From: Lates calcarifer
Taxonomy: Eukaryota > Chordata > Actinopteri > Centropomidae
Direction: 5' to 3'
Length of the DNA stretch: 64,000 nt
NCBI RefSeq assembly: GCF_001640805.2
Contig: NC_066833.1
Coordinates: 6,099,456 to 6,163,455, forward strand
Part shown: piece after piece, positions 1 through 13,200 of the stretch
Layout of the letters: each line of letters opens with the position of its first letter
How positions within the stretch are numbered: position 1 is the first letter of the stretch
Notes under the pieces: generated by a model
Database searches by the model: none
What the model saw: the letters and a program-made list of their open reading frames with translations, nothing else
What the model was told of the DNA's origin: nothing
Position numbers and translations under genes: made by a program

Positions 1-1134
1 AAAAAGCATACTGCATGTTTTTATGTCCTGCACATTGTTGTGTTTAAAAACGTAATAATTACTAAAAAACGAGTTATTTCTCTAATATATCTTAAAAACT
101 ACAATGTGAGCAACATATTTTTGGCAGCTGTGACCAATTCTGGTTGTACTTTTTTTTTTTTTTTTTTTACAGGTTTACTTAATCCTCAAATTCAAACAAA
201 CCTCAGTAAACTGCAGTTCATCTTGACCTAATTTCCTAACATTTTTTAATTCATAAATCATTTAAATTTACTATGTAAATGACCTTGTAGTCTACAGCAA
301 ACAGTCATGTTAACCTCCATAACTTCCATGACAATTTATTAAGCATCATTGTACTGAACACATGCATACAATACATCTATGTAATAAAAAGGCATTTGAA
401 AATATCTCTTAATGAAAATAAACCCCTTCAGGTGACACAAACAGAGGCAAATATTTGCTTCACTCCAAAAATGAAGAAGCTACCTGAAATTAAAATGGCC
501 TTGATGGTGGAAAACCCTCTTTTCAGTGCGACCCTGTGATTCAACATATTAAAATAACAGCGGAAGACATATACATACATAGTTATAAGTCTAAAATATT
601 AATTATTGGCTACACCTAGTGTAGCATGGGACATAAATGCAGGAAAAAGTGCTGTAAAACATTATTCTGAAATAAAAGATTAGGAGTGTGTGTGTGTGTG
701 TGTGTGTCTCTGTATATATGTGTGTATATATATACATATATATATATGATTTTAGTGTGTATGTTTCAAGTTGCAGAATTTGCTTCCTTGCTGTATGTAA
801 CAGTATCTGCTATTGTAGCTGTGGTCTTCATTTTGTTCACACTTACCGTTTAGTGTAACTTTAGTTTAAGTCCACAACAGTGCTAAATTTAAAGCAGTTA
901 AAGAAAAGGAAAAGTTAAAAAAAAATGTTAAGGCACATTAAGCCCAATAACATTTTTGAAGCAGTTAAGATAGAGATGAAAACATTGCTCTAGATTAAGC
1001 TCAGAGGTCAGGCACGGAAATAAGGTCTCGGGTATCATAGATTTTGTTAAGTTATTACCCCAGTCTTATAAGGTCATTTCAGTATTTTTCCAGATATGTG
1101 TCTCAACATCTGCATGGTGTTGTAGCTGTTGGTC
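1..1134 (-). other. TTF2 3' untranslated region and downstream flank
   Basis: No coding sequence is supported here. A minus-strand AATAAA hexamer lies at 335-340, about 800 bases after the stop, and could be the polyadenylation signal (inference). A poly-T run sits at about 149-169 and a TG/TA microsatellite at 685-748. The sequence is otherwise AT-rich with no recognisable element. Confidence 0.4.
685..748. repeat. TG then TA compound microsatellite
   Basis: About a dozen TG units followed by interrupted TA/TATG units, seen directly. It lies in the probable TTF2 3' UTR. Confidence 0.85.
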
Positions 1135-4100
1135 TCAGACACCAAAAATGATTTTAAGATCAGCCAGGGAGAGTTTGGTGAGAGTGCTTCCTGTCCCTGA
1201 CAGCACGTTCTGGGCCAGCTCCTTCTTCTTCACCTGCAGTGTGGAAATCTTCTCCTCTACTGTGTCTTCACACACAAACCTATAGACAAACAAACAAAAG
1301 TGTTTATTAACCCACAAACACCAAATTCACCAAACACTAGTGACAAACAAGGGCCCCAACTGCTGTCAGTAAAATTATGTTACAGTGAAAATCCATACAG
1401 ATTAAGTTTTGTAAAGACTTCATTAGTAGCTGTTCTGTGAACCATTTCACTCAGAGCAAACCTAAGGAAAATGTTGTTCCCCAGATATGTGGATTTATCA
1501 TTCCACTGTTGCATATATGACATGAAAATTTAAATTTAATTTGTTTTATGTAACTGATGCTGTACTTTGGCACATTTTAGTTGACAGTTAATACTGCAAC
1601 AATGCCATATTATATATTAATAAATAACAGCATCCACACCCACACTGAATGTCCTGAATTCCCACCTGTGGATGGTGACATCTTTCCTTTGTCCAACTCT
1701 GTAGATTCGGTCACAGGCTTGATCTTCCAAGGCTGGATTCCTGTCAAAGTATTCAGGGTTCAGAGGTTAAAAAAATCATTTGTTATATTGTTATACTGAA
1801 CAAATAAAAGATCTCCTCACTTCATTACTAGCGTTAGGCTTTCCATTGAGATGTTTGTGATCCGTTTGTGACCTAGTCACTGCAAATCAGCAACAAGCAG
1901 TAGTATTCTTTTTGATATACTGATGTGTGTGCGGGGGGTTAAAACTGCACTGCACTACGTCGTAAAAAGGTTACAATATCTTAAAATGTTAATTATTGAC
2001 ACAAGAAGAAACAATAATTCAGACAAAAGGCATATTGTATATACAGAAGCTACATCAACCAAGGGGAAAGCAAATGTGTCAGCATCTCTCACCAATGCAT
2101 ATCAATGAGGAAGAGGTGATTCCCACCGATGAGGTTGAGTCCAACTCCTCCAGCACAAAGAGAAACCAACATCACCTTTGAAAGAGAGTCAGAAATATAC
2201 ATCAATGTATATTTACTCACAGTAATTTTGACTTTACATTGGTCAAGGTGTAGTACAAAGTAACAATGTTGAGTGTGAGCAATAAGATAAATTAACCCTT
2301 GGGGGTCCCTTCATCTTTTAAAGATTGCCATAGAAATATGTAACAATATATTTCTTCCATTTTTTAAATGAATGCCATTATGAATGTCAGTCCTCACCAT
2401 ACATAACAAATATTTAGTTTTATATAATTATTATTTTCAGAATTTTTTACTCAGTAAACGCAGTTTTAGCAATTAAAGTCTGTTGTGTTTATTTGTTTTT
2501 TTTGTTTGTTTTTTTTAAAAACACCAAAAGTTGGGGGCTATTATCTGAGCGTGGAAGTGTCACAAATTAACAGCAACATTGAATTCTGATCAATTTTTAT
2601 TTTTTGTGCAAAGTCGTTTATAAATAAATTGCTCCACTTGGGTCCCTTGGACACATAAAAATGCTCTTTTATAGATTGCCATTGAAATACTATGCATCAA
2701 TATATTTTTTAAAATTGTTTTTATGAATTCCATTATTAACTTCAGTACTCACCCTACATAACAAATATTCATAAATTTTCTGAATTTTTAACCCCTTAAA
2801 TGCCAGTTTCTGTGATAATACCTACATTTTTATAGAGAAAAAGCACACAAAATCAGAAATATTTTCTATATACTGAAAGCAAAGTTGATTTTTAATGGAC
2901 TAATACTAATACTAATACTAATACTTGCTTTGTTCTAGAAAAAGGAAAAATACAAGTTTACTTGGCCTGTATATGAGAATGTAAAAAATAATGTATAAAT
3001 AATGTATAAAAATGTATAAAAAAAGATGATATTGCCTGTCACTAGTAGATTTACAGTACATAAAAAAATATCTTCACCTAGTGGAAAACAATAAAATATT
3101 AAATTTTGAAGGGATGTTAACACCAGGGAATGGAAAAAAAAAAAAAAAAAAAAAAAGAGATCAAAATGCAATGGTAGTGTATTTAAAAAAGCATTTTGAA
3201 TGGGAATCAATGGCACAAAAAATGCTGAGGACACAGATTTCTCTATTTAGTTTAAAAGGCATATGAAAAACTAGAAGAAAAAAAAATCATTCAAAAATTC
3301 AAATTCACCCCAAAATACACAACATGGCCAAATTTTATGCCATTTGCATCAAGACAGCCAAAGTTATTAAAGTTATTTAAAAAAAAAGGGAGGATTTATC
3401 AAGTGACTTAATCCTACTTACAGCCAAATGTAATAGCAACTTTTAAGAGCAACTCTCAAATCTGGGCACTGGCTGAAAATAGATTATAAGCAGACAGCAC
3501 TATTCACCTCCCTGGAAAATATTTAAAATGTATATCTTTTTTGACAACCCAATGTGCTTAAAGACCATATTATTTTGAGTCAAATTCACATACAGTATGC
3601 GTTTGCCTTAATCATGAAAAAAAAAAAAGAGAGAAAAAGAAAAATCAACATTTGGTGTGTTTTTCAACTGATTCTTCAGTGTTTAGGAACATTTCTGTTG
3701 TAAACAAACCTTTAACAGCATGTCAGTCAGTTTGTGGTAGTACCTTCCAATCATGTTTTATTTTGGTTCTTGAGTTGTGGGGTGAGATTTACCTGTGGTC
3801 CCTTAGGGTTATTGTTGAACTCTTCCACCAGGTCCATACGGTGTTTGGGGTTGACAGTCCCATCGATAACGCCATATCTCAAGCCCATCTGCCGCAGATG
3901 AACGGCCACAATGCGCAGCATACTGGTCCACTGGGACACGATCACACTACACATTAACAGAGAGGAGAAAACATGTGGATTACACATAAATGGCAGGATT
4001 AAATGATTCTCTTGAGTCACTTGCTATGACTACTTACAGGATATCTGAAAAGATGTTAATGGTTTACAGATCAATGATTATACAGTGCTTTAAAAAGTAA

Positions 4101-4270
4101 TTTATATATACAATTATCACAAATGTTAATATGTATGAAGGAACAGTTTTGTCTGCCGAATGAATGTGCTGAATTGTTGCTGAAAAAAATCCAGTAGAAG
4201 ACTTGTTTTACCTTTTCTGATCATCACTCTTCTGTCTGATTGCCTTCAGCTCAGACACAATAGCAACAAT
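1135..4270 (-). CDS. ttf2: TTF2 exons 19-23: helicase C-terminal lobe and stop
   Basis: Exons 4212-4270 ([13 protein letters not shown]), 3793-3946 ([36 protein letters not shown]), 2093-2175 ([18 protein letters not shown]), 1666-1740 ([19 protein letters not shown], motif VI arginine finger region) and 1135-1279 ([11 protein letters not shown] ... [12 protein letters not shown] stop). Start, phases and stop all agree with the family. Introns 20 and 21 are AT-rich and repeat-bearing. Confidence 0.95.
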
Positions 4271-7200
4271 CTGGAAAATTAAGGCTGAAGAATTAGTTCA
4301 TCTATAGTTACAATGTGATAAAACACCAGCAGTCATACAGGAAAACAAGTTCACATGTAGCCATTGTCACAAGTTCTGCACTGCTCAGACTACTAAATTC
4401 AAGGTCCAGGTACAGCTTGTTTGCAACACAGCAAATAGAACACATGTTGTTTAAATAAGCACTGCGAGGACGTGTGCTTCAATATTCTGATTCAGATTAT
4501 CCAATATATGCCTTTTCATAGATTTGTCTATATAAACTGTTGTGACCATACACTGTATTGGATTTTATTTTCTTTTGGAGAAGAAGAGATGAGCAGCAGT
4601 CTTCTTTTATGCCACAATCTCTGACGCACGTTCATCAGATAGCTGAACCTGTGTCTTTAAGACTCACATGTACTCATGTGCTCACCAACACTCTCTATTG
4701 TCTCTCTTCATACTAATGTTTTCTAGTCCTTTCAAAACTGTGTAGTGGGCAGAGAGAGGCTCCTAGAAGCATCCAATGCCTTCAAATAATCAGCAACCTT
4801 TATATACTATGTACAGGCATTTTGATCTTGGTGGGCTCTAGTAAGGACATATTCTGGACAATGAGGGGTAATCTTATTACAGCCTCCAGAAGGATCACAC
4901 TCAGTGTGATGATAATGGTGTAAGGGTGCTGGCTATAGCAGGTTGCCCACCTTGGTGCTGTCACTGGTGTCCTCAAACAGCTGTGAGGGGAAGCGGGTAC
5001 CATTAAGGGCCACAGTGTCTTTAGGGTCAGGGCCTGATGATGCGGGACTGGAGGAAAGTGACAGAGCATTGAGCTGCTCTTCCAGAGACAAGACGATTCC
5101 ATCACCCTGCAGCTCTGTGGAGTCTAGAGTCTGAGCAGAGAGTGGAAGACAGAAAGAGAGGAAATCAATGCTTGTGTAAACTATACAGTTAGTCTTTTTG
5201 TATGTGTATGTTTATACATGTCTTTTTGATTGAGGACAAAACTGACAAGCCCTCTCAGAGCAGCATGGTGTTTGTATTAGGGATGCGCATGAATAATCAA
5301 TTAGTTGATTAATTGACATGGTAAACATAGTCAACATCTATTTTTAAAAATTGACAAATTTTTAAATCGTGTGGAGGTGGGAGGAAAGACGTGGAACTAA
5401 TGTTTATATTTCCGTTTCTGCCGAATGCTTCTTCTCTGCTTCATCTTGCTCTGTATGGTGCATTATGGCGACGAGGGGTGGGGTGTATTGTTTTAGTAGT
5501 TTCATGTTCAAAATCAGTTTAATAAGTTGCAATGCAATTCATTTTTTTGGTCACTATCACCTGCCATTACATCAAGGGTGACTGGAACATTTCAGGTTCT
5601 GTACTTTACACTCACAGCATACATGAGACACACTGCTGAAAACTAGTCTGAGCTCAGTTGCTGATGAGTGGGGCTTGGGAGGTAAAGTTCATGCATCTGT
5701 ACACTACAGCGCAAAAAATATGACTCGACATGACAGCATATTATCATTTTCGGTTTGGGTGGAGGGTACATTAATGCTGATGTCACAACTAATTGACTTA
5801 AATTGGTTTGATTAATCGACTTAAAAAAGTAATTTAAATGCCCATTCCTAGTTTGTATGTTTACCTTCTTAAGGAGGGACAGGTGACAGCAGCACTGTCG
5901 GAGGCGCAGCAACAGGGACAGGATGTGGACAGTGCTGGTTGCCTGTTGTGGCTGCTGGGAGCCTGACATAGCAGGGTTAGACTGCGACATACCAAACTCT
6001 TGAGCCACTGGAGAGGGAAGACACACATACTTTTGATACATCGCCATTAGCAACACTAATTACTAACCAAGTTTGACTTAAAAGGCAATATAATCAGGCT
6101 TAAAAACTCTTGTATACCAGGAAACATCATTTCATGTGCATATTTGTGACATCAATATATAACTTAGGCATACAATATATCCTATGTCACTCACACACTG
6201 CAAATTGTCAACAGGAGTCAAAGAAACAGTAAAGTGAGAGATGTTATTAGCGTCAGCTCAAATTATTCTTTGTGTGATAATTTCTCAACAAAGTACAGTT
6301 TACGTGTTAATCTCTTTAATCTAATAATTTCTTTCTGTGCTGAAACTGTCCCATCAGATACCCAGGACTGAGGCACAAATATAAATCACACCTCTGCTTG
6401 TTGAGGACTATAAAACAACCAGCTGATATCTCACCTTTGTCAAAGGGATTGGAACTGGATGTGTTCCCCTTGTTCCCATCATTTCCTTCATGTCTCTTCA
6501 GGTAGTTCTGCAGAGTGGATCTGGAGGAAAAGGGAAAATCAATATTCTAGTGCCACCATACATATATTATATACATATACATACATATATTTTTTGATTG
6601 ATCCACTGCATCCAGGGAGACTTAATGTCATTCCACCTCTTTTTGTGCAGTTACACACATTTAGATCTTGGAGATATTGTTAGCATTCTTGCTTTACATC
6701 AGAGAGTAGTCTAAAGTGTTAATTATGTCCAGATTTAGCCAGCTGGCCTGGAGAAGCCACGGTCACTTCTCCAACCTTGAAGTCACAATGATTAGTCCTT
6801 AGATCATTCCTAGCCACTTTTCACAAGGCAAGGACAGGGAAGATGTTTTCTCATACATTTTGTGTAAAATTAAAAATTGTGCCAAGCTGTTGTGATACCT
6901 GGATTGGGCAAAGACCACATCATACACAGCCCGCTCATCCGCAGACAGTCTGAGTCGATGCACCTCGCAGGTCCGATCAGGAAGAGACACCTGAAACATT
7001 TAACATTTCACTTCAGACTGGATCAAGAGTGAACGGAGTATCTGCAGGCCATGGGAAATATTCTGACATCAAGACAAAATCAAAGACAGACATTATGGCC
7101 TTTGGAATGAACATACTCGATGTGATATTCTCATTAACAGTCCAATGTGTGTGTGTGTGTGTGTGTGTGTGTCTATACCAGTGGTTTTCCTGTGGAGTCC

Positions 7201-10200
7201 ATTTGGTCTTTTGTTCGTCGGAGAAGCAGACTCCTCGTCAGGATGTTCAGCCTCTCTCTGCCTCTCTTAGAGCCGTTGTCTACCTGAGCTTTCCAGAGTT
7301 TGTACTCATCAAACGGAGAACAACGCAGAAACCTGAGAGACAGAATGAGTACAGTCTCATTACAATGAAGATGCAATGAAAATGCAATTGTTGTTTCAAA
7401 AACCATTTCAGTGCATTATAAGTGGAAACCATTATTTCACTCATCACTGTTTCTGGGTAATGCAAGAAAAATTACTCAGAATAATCCAAAGGGTGTTCAT
7501 TGTGCTGGTTAATAAATACATATTTCTAAAGTTGAGGCTTTTCTTTCTCCAACTGGTAATTTTGTTCTTCAGTGGAATTAGGAAAGTTGAACTGAGAAAC
7601 TGAACCAAGAAAAAAAAAAAACAAGATTGTGGTTCAAAGTGAATTTAAGCCTTGCAAAGTCCCTTGCAAATGAATTAATTACATTAACATTTCTTATTTG
7701 CTTCATTTTGTGACACTTAACCTGCTTGCATGGTTCCTTTTATTCAATTATATTTTATGAATACATTTTTGCTATTTTATTATGATGTATTTCATCGTCA
7801 TAAAAAACTTCTGTCAAATCTTTCTTCAACATACTTCAAAGGTAAATAAAAATTATGGTTTGTGAAACAAAATACTAAACACACAAGACTCACATGAAAT
7901 AAAGTGCCTCCACAAGTGCAGCAGGCAGACAAAACAGAGGAAGACTTTATTTAAAACTTGTATTCACTGTGGATTTGTCTTACTTGAGCAGTGAGTACAT
8001 GTCCAGCAGGTTGTTCTGGATGGGCGTACCAGTGACCGCCCAGCGAGCGCGAGCCCTCAGGTGACAGACCGCCATGGAGGTCTGTACTTTTGGGTTTTTG
8101 ATGTTGTGGCCTTCATCAAGAACAATGCGGGCCCAGGCCACCCTCATTAGAGGAGCTGAGTGCAAAGGCTGAGAGGAAAAATGACAAAAGATGAAGTTTA
8201 CCGATGAAGATGAAGATTTTTGTCCCCATCAATCATTTACACACAGAAACAAGGCCCAGGTTCAAAATGGTGGAGTTATCACTTACATTATTCCTTAAGC
8301 TACAGCATTGACACTGATAACTGCTGTAGTGAGAACTGTTGCTGTGTATCGAAAATATATATTACTCACCACATCACTAGAATCCTTAGTGGGTTTGTCA
8401 GCCTCCTCCTTCTGGACTGGAATCTCCTTTGAGACCAAACTGTATGTGGTGACCACCACATCATAATCTGCCAGCCTGAGTGACAGACAGACAGCATTTA
8501 ACTCAGTTTGAAAATAGATGATGAAAATGATGTGGTTTTTGGTCTCCTTGCAGTTATATATTAATTTTAATTCACAAAGAAAACAGAGTGTGACTTCACC
8601 AAAAGAGAAAACAACAGCAGCGTGTGTGTGTGTGTGTACAGTTTCCTCACACTTTGGCACTTTTCTCTCGGTTGGGGCCGTGGTACAGGTACACAGTCAG
8701 CTTGCCTGTCTTGACATGCCTCTCAATCTCCTTCTTCCAATGGTGAATCAGGGAGGCAGGACAGATGATCAGAGTGCCTTTAGAAACCACAAGGCTGGAG
8801 TCTGGATGATGAACAAAAAACAAAGAAAAAAAAATGGTATTATTTAATTTGAATAATAATTGCATGGACAGTACTGAGGTTACCTTGCTGCATTCAATCA
8901 TACCAACTATAAGAGTGTTTAAAAGGTTCTAGTCACCAGTTTTAGAGATCCATTTCTCCTCTTTCTTCTCATCCTTTTTCTCATCTTCCTCTTTTGCCTT
9001 GGTCTTCTTGGTCAGTATGAGAGAAATCATGGTCAGGGTTTTCCCCAGACCCATGTCATCCGCTGAATCCAAAAAAGTAAGAGCAAGAGGAACAAAAGGA
9101 AGAAAGATAAAGAAATAACAATTATTAATTAAGTTTCACATCAGCAACGTCTCTTTTCAGAAACAGTTTTCTGGTTACTCTGGATGAGAAAAGAAGCAAA
9201 AAACACCAATTTGAAATATTATTCCATCTCTATCCTGCAGCTTCTCATCATGATCTCTTATCAGTCCTCATTGTAACCTCCTCAATAAAAATCACATTAA
9301 ATGTTGAACATACCTAGAATTCCTCCACAGGGATTCTGGGCTTCTCTCCAGAGCAGCCAGGCCAGAGCTCTCCTTTGATGGGGCAGGAGCGACACCTGAC
9401 CAACCAATCACAAAACGGTATACATATATATATACTGTATATATGAGTGACACAATGGACCATTCAAAAAGGGCATAGATAATAGATGCTCTGTTTCCAT
9501 AGCCAATTGTCAAGATAATTTTAAGCAAAAATCCCTGAGAATTTATTTTCAAAATTGCAAATACACTATGGCCAAAAGTATGTTGACACCCAAAGATTAG
9601 AAGTGTATATGACTGTTGAACATGTTATTCCAAAGCATTATAGCAACAGACACAGTAGACACAAGTCTGCGGACAGGACTGATGCATCATTGTGTGACAT
9701 TTGTTCAAAATATAATTAGTGGAGTTAGATATCCTATGCAAAGAACTGATGAAAGACCACGCTAGAGACTAAAGCAAAATGATACCTTGATGCCCTTGGG
9801 GTCTGGGGCTTCGGCCTCAGCATCAGGGCAGGATTCCAGGGATTTGTGGAGATGGTCTATAGCCTCGCAGGTGGCATTCTTCACTGCCAAGCAGACGGTC
9901 CTCAGTCATCCTGCCACCGTAAAAGCCCTGAACCTGTGGGTTTGCTGAAAACGTGACTGAGGATTAGGGTTTTTGTACAAATTATGAATAAAAGGGGGGA
10001 AAGAGAAAATAAATGTAGAGAAAAAAAATGGCAAAATTCCTTTTAAAAATCTTTAAGAATTACAGAAATGTCTTTAAAAACCAAACAGTATCATGGAACT
10101 AACAGTGTTCAGCCTACCTCCATACATCTGGGTGTGCCCCTGGCTCAGCTGGAGCCCCAGGGAGCTGCAGGAGGCCTGGCACTGAGCGGGGCCTGGGGCC

Positions 10201-13200
10201 GGAGGGGCAGGGATCAGGATGGTGCCAACCTGTCTGCTGAATGGGTTGACCTGACTGCTACCTAGACCAGCATCACTGCTGTTATTTCCCTCTTGGGACT
10301 CTGGGAGAACAATTTGCACATTACAGTTCCCATGGTCAGACACACACAATGTAACCATAATAATGTATTGTAACTGTGAAGTGAATTCATGTTGTTTATG
10401 TTTCTTTTTGTTCTTAGAATTATTTTTATTAATCTTTTTTATCTCTGTGCTTTTATCCATTATTTTCAAATGAGGCTCCTTTATCACCCTGTATTGTTGC
10501 GTGTCACGGTATGTAAAATACAGCAAATTCATATGTCATTGTTAGTTAATCAAGTAAATTGAATGATTCCTAATTCATATATGTATATATTTTCTGTTTT
10601 AAGAAGGCCATGAATTACATGACAAATGACACACAATCCTGTTCCTTCTGCCTGTACATTTAAAAACTGGGTTTGATGCCTGTGAAAGCTCTAACTAATG
10701 ACTTTTACAATTACCTGATTAATTAGGAGCTGAAGTGAGTGGCCGAGTGGAATGATTTTTGATTAAAGCAAAGCTTTAAGTGTGGAATGGAGGCGAATCT
10801 TTAAAAAACCTATTACGTATGTTTATAGTATTGCAACTGTAAAGTTGGTAAGTTACCTGGTTGAGAAGCAACAGTGAGGCTCAGAGACTCCAGCGCTTCC
10901 TCCAGCTCCTTGACCTGAGTCTTCAACCTCTCACCTTTATCTGGCAGAGCTGTCACATTCACCACAGACAGAGTGGCCTTATGAGGAGAAAAAGGATAAA
11001 CACAGACACAGACAAAATGGATACATAGCAGATATCAAAGGAGAAGCTGTCTCACGTGTTTGAAAGTTAAAGCATTAAGTTAACAATCACTGTTGTCCCA
11101 CATTTTTTGCTGTTGTGGTCTGGTGTACTACATACTGTAGACTGTCCCTGTTCTACTAAAATATTCCAATAATAAATCAGTACTTCCTGTACTACATTAT
11201 AGGTGAGTGAGAGAGAAAGATTACACCTCCCTGTCTACAAAGTCAGAGATTGTGTTCTAAGATAGATATAAAACATGAAATATTATTGATGTGCCAGCAA
11301 TAACAAGATAATGTGGAAAAACGTTGCTTTGCCTTCAACACCTTATCTAACACAGAAAAATTAACAAGTGAATGACATGCCATTACTTGACCTAAATTTA
11401 GATAATTTAATCGTACATATAGTACAATACTGCATTTTCTACTTAGCAAACTGCGCCAAAAGGCCTGCCAGTTGGCATGATTAGCTACTCCACAAAACTT
11501 TTGCCAAATTTAAGATTTAAAAAGAATGATATTCTGAGATTTCACTGCTCATTTATTATTACTTACTTAAAAGTAATAAAATATTCTCTGTGTGGCTGCT
11601 ACAGTGACCAGACCAGTTTCCATCAGATTGCAGCAGAGAGGACACAGGACTGAGTTAGATTTGTACCAGAGCCCAAACAGTACACCTGCATGGTTGATAT
11701 CATCAGATATATATCATCAGCTGATATTAGCTTATCATATATGCTTAGGTTTATATGTGTCAACAAACAAGACATAACAAGAAAATGCACTGAAAATAGG
11801 CTGCATTATATGTGGATATCTTGGTCAGAATTCTTTATAATAATACTGGTATTAGCCTCATAAATAAAGTATTTTTCCAGCCCAAGTCTGTACCATAAGT
11901 TGCTCATACATGGCATGTATAGCTTTCAAATAGCCAATCAAGACTCTCAGTTAGTCCTTCACTCACCTTTTTCTGTTGAAGCTGAGCAGTGAGCAGACTG
12001 TGTAGCCCTCTTGGATCTTCCTGTTGACCTTTCACCTTTGAAGCTGGCTGAAAACCTGGGAAGGTGGTCAGGGTTTTTTGTACAGCAGAAACAGGAGCTT
12101 TCTGGGTAGCAGGTTTCACTGACACCAACACTACATCGTCTTCATCGTGTTGGTTTTTGGTTTGAATGGACTCTGAGTGTCTTGGCTTGTTAGATGTGGG
12201 ACTCCTAGTGTTCACGGAGTCTCTGGGAGCCTGGGTGCTGCTGTTGCTGGGTGCACACTTAGAGGCACTCTCTTTTACAGTGGGGTTAGCTTGTTTCACC
12301 AGACAGGTTTCACCAGTAGTTGGTTTCTGGGATGATTCCTTGTGAGGATTCTGTGAGGTTTGTTTGGTTTTCTCAGGATGAACAGCAATGACGCTGGAGG
12401 TAGAAATATCTGTTTTTGTTTCCCCCTGCTTGGTGTGGTTGGCTTCAGTCTCGTCCAGCATCTTATCTGTCATTTTTTCCACAATGTTATCTTTGTGACC
12501 GTTTCTCTCCTCATCTGAAACTCTTTTCTTTAATTTCATCCCTGGTGGAAGCTGTTTACCTTTGTAAGTATCTGATGAATTCAGCCTCTCTTCTTCCTTT
12601 TCTTCCACTCCTGCCCCTAAGCTTTCCATATTTTCCTTCTGATAAGTTTCTTTTACTTCAGCCTTGTGACTTGCCTCGTTGTCCTTCTCCTCTCTTCCCT
12701 TCTCATTACCTCCACCACATTGCATCCTTCTACACTCAGAGTCCTTGTCTAGCTTGCCAGGGGCCTTAAAGGGGTTTCGGACAGGCGGAAGGCAGGAGGG
12801 CTGTAGCTGTGAGTCCAAAAGAGGGTTTCTCTTTTCTTTGTCTGGCTGCAATGACAGACAAAAACAGACACCTTAGAATGTGCAATGATAAAACATCTGG
12901 CAGTGTCAGGACTGAAGAGTTCAAAGTGTTCTCTACAGCTAATGAGTCCAAGATACTGCAGGCGACAAAGGTATTTAAAATATATAAATAAGAATGTGCA
13001 TGGTGAAATCTGTGACAGGTGCTGTCTTACTGCACTCCAAGGCACGTATCCACACCACCTCTGGCCTCCTTTTTTACCTTCAATACACCGATAGAATAAC
13101 CTGAAAAAACAAAAACAGAATGAAATTAGAGTCAAAGATTCAAACTGCCCAACAGCCACTGTGTAGTCACCTACTGACTTTCTTTTTGTTCATGTGCCTT

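Noticed and set aside
8084..8120. DEGH in place of DEAH in TTF2 Walker B considered as an inactivating change
   Set aside because: DEGH is a normal variant in this branch of SNF2 ATPases.
12416..12769. Plus-strand open frame opposite TTF2 exon 5
   Set aside because: Antisense shadow of a K/E-rich coding exon; no splice or start support.
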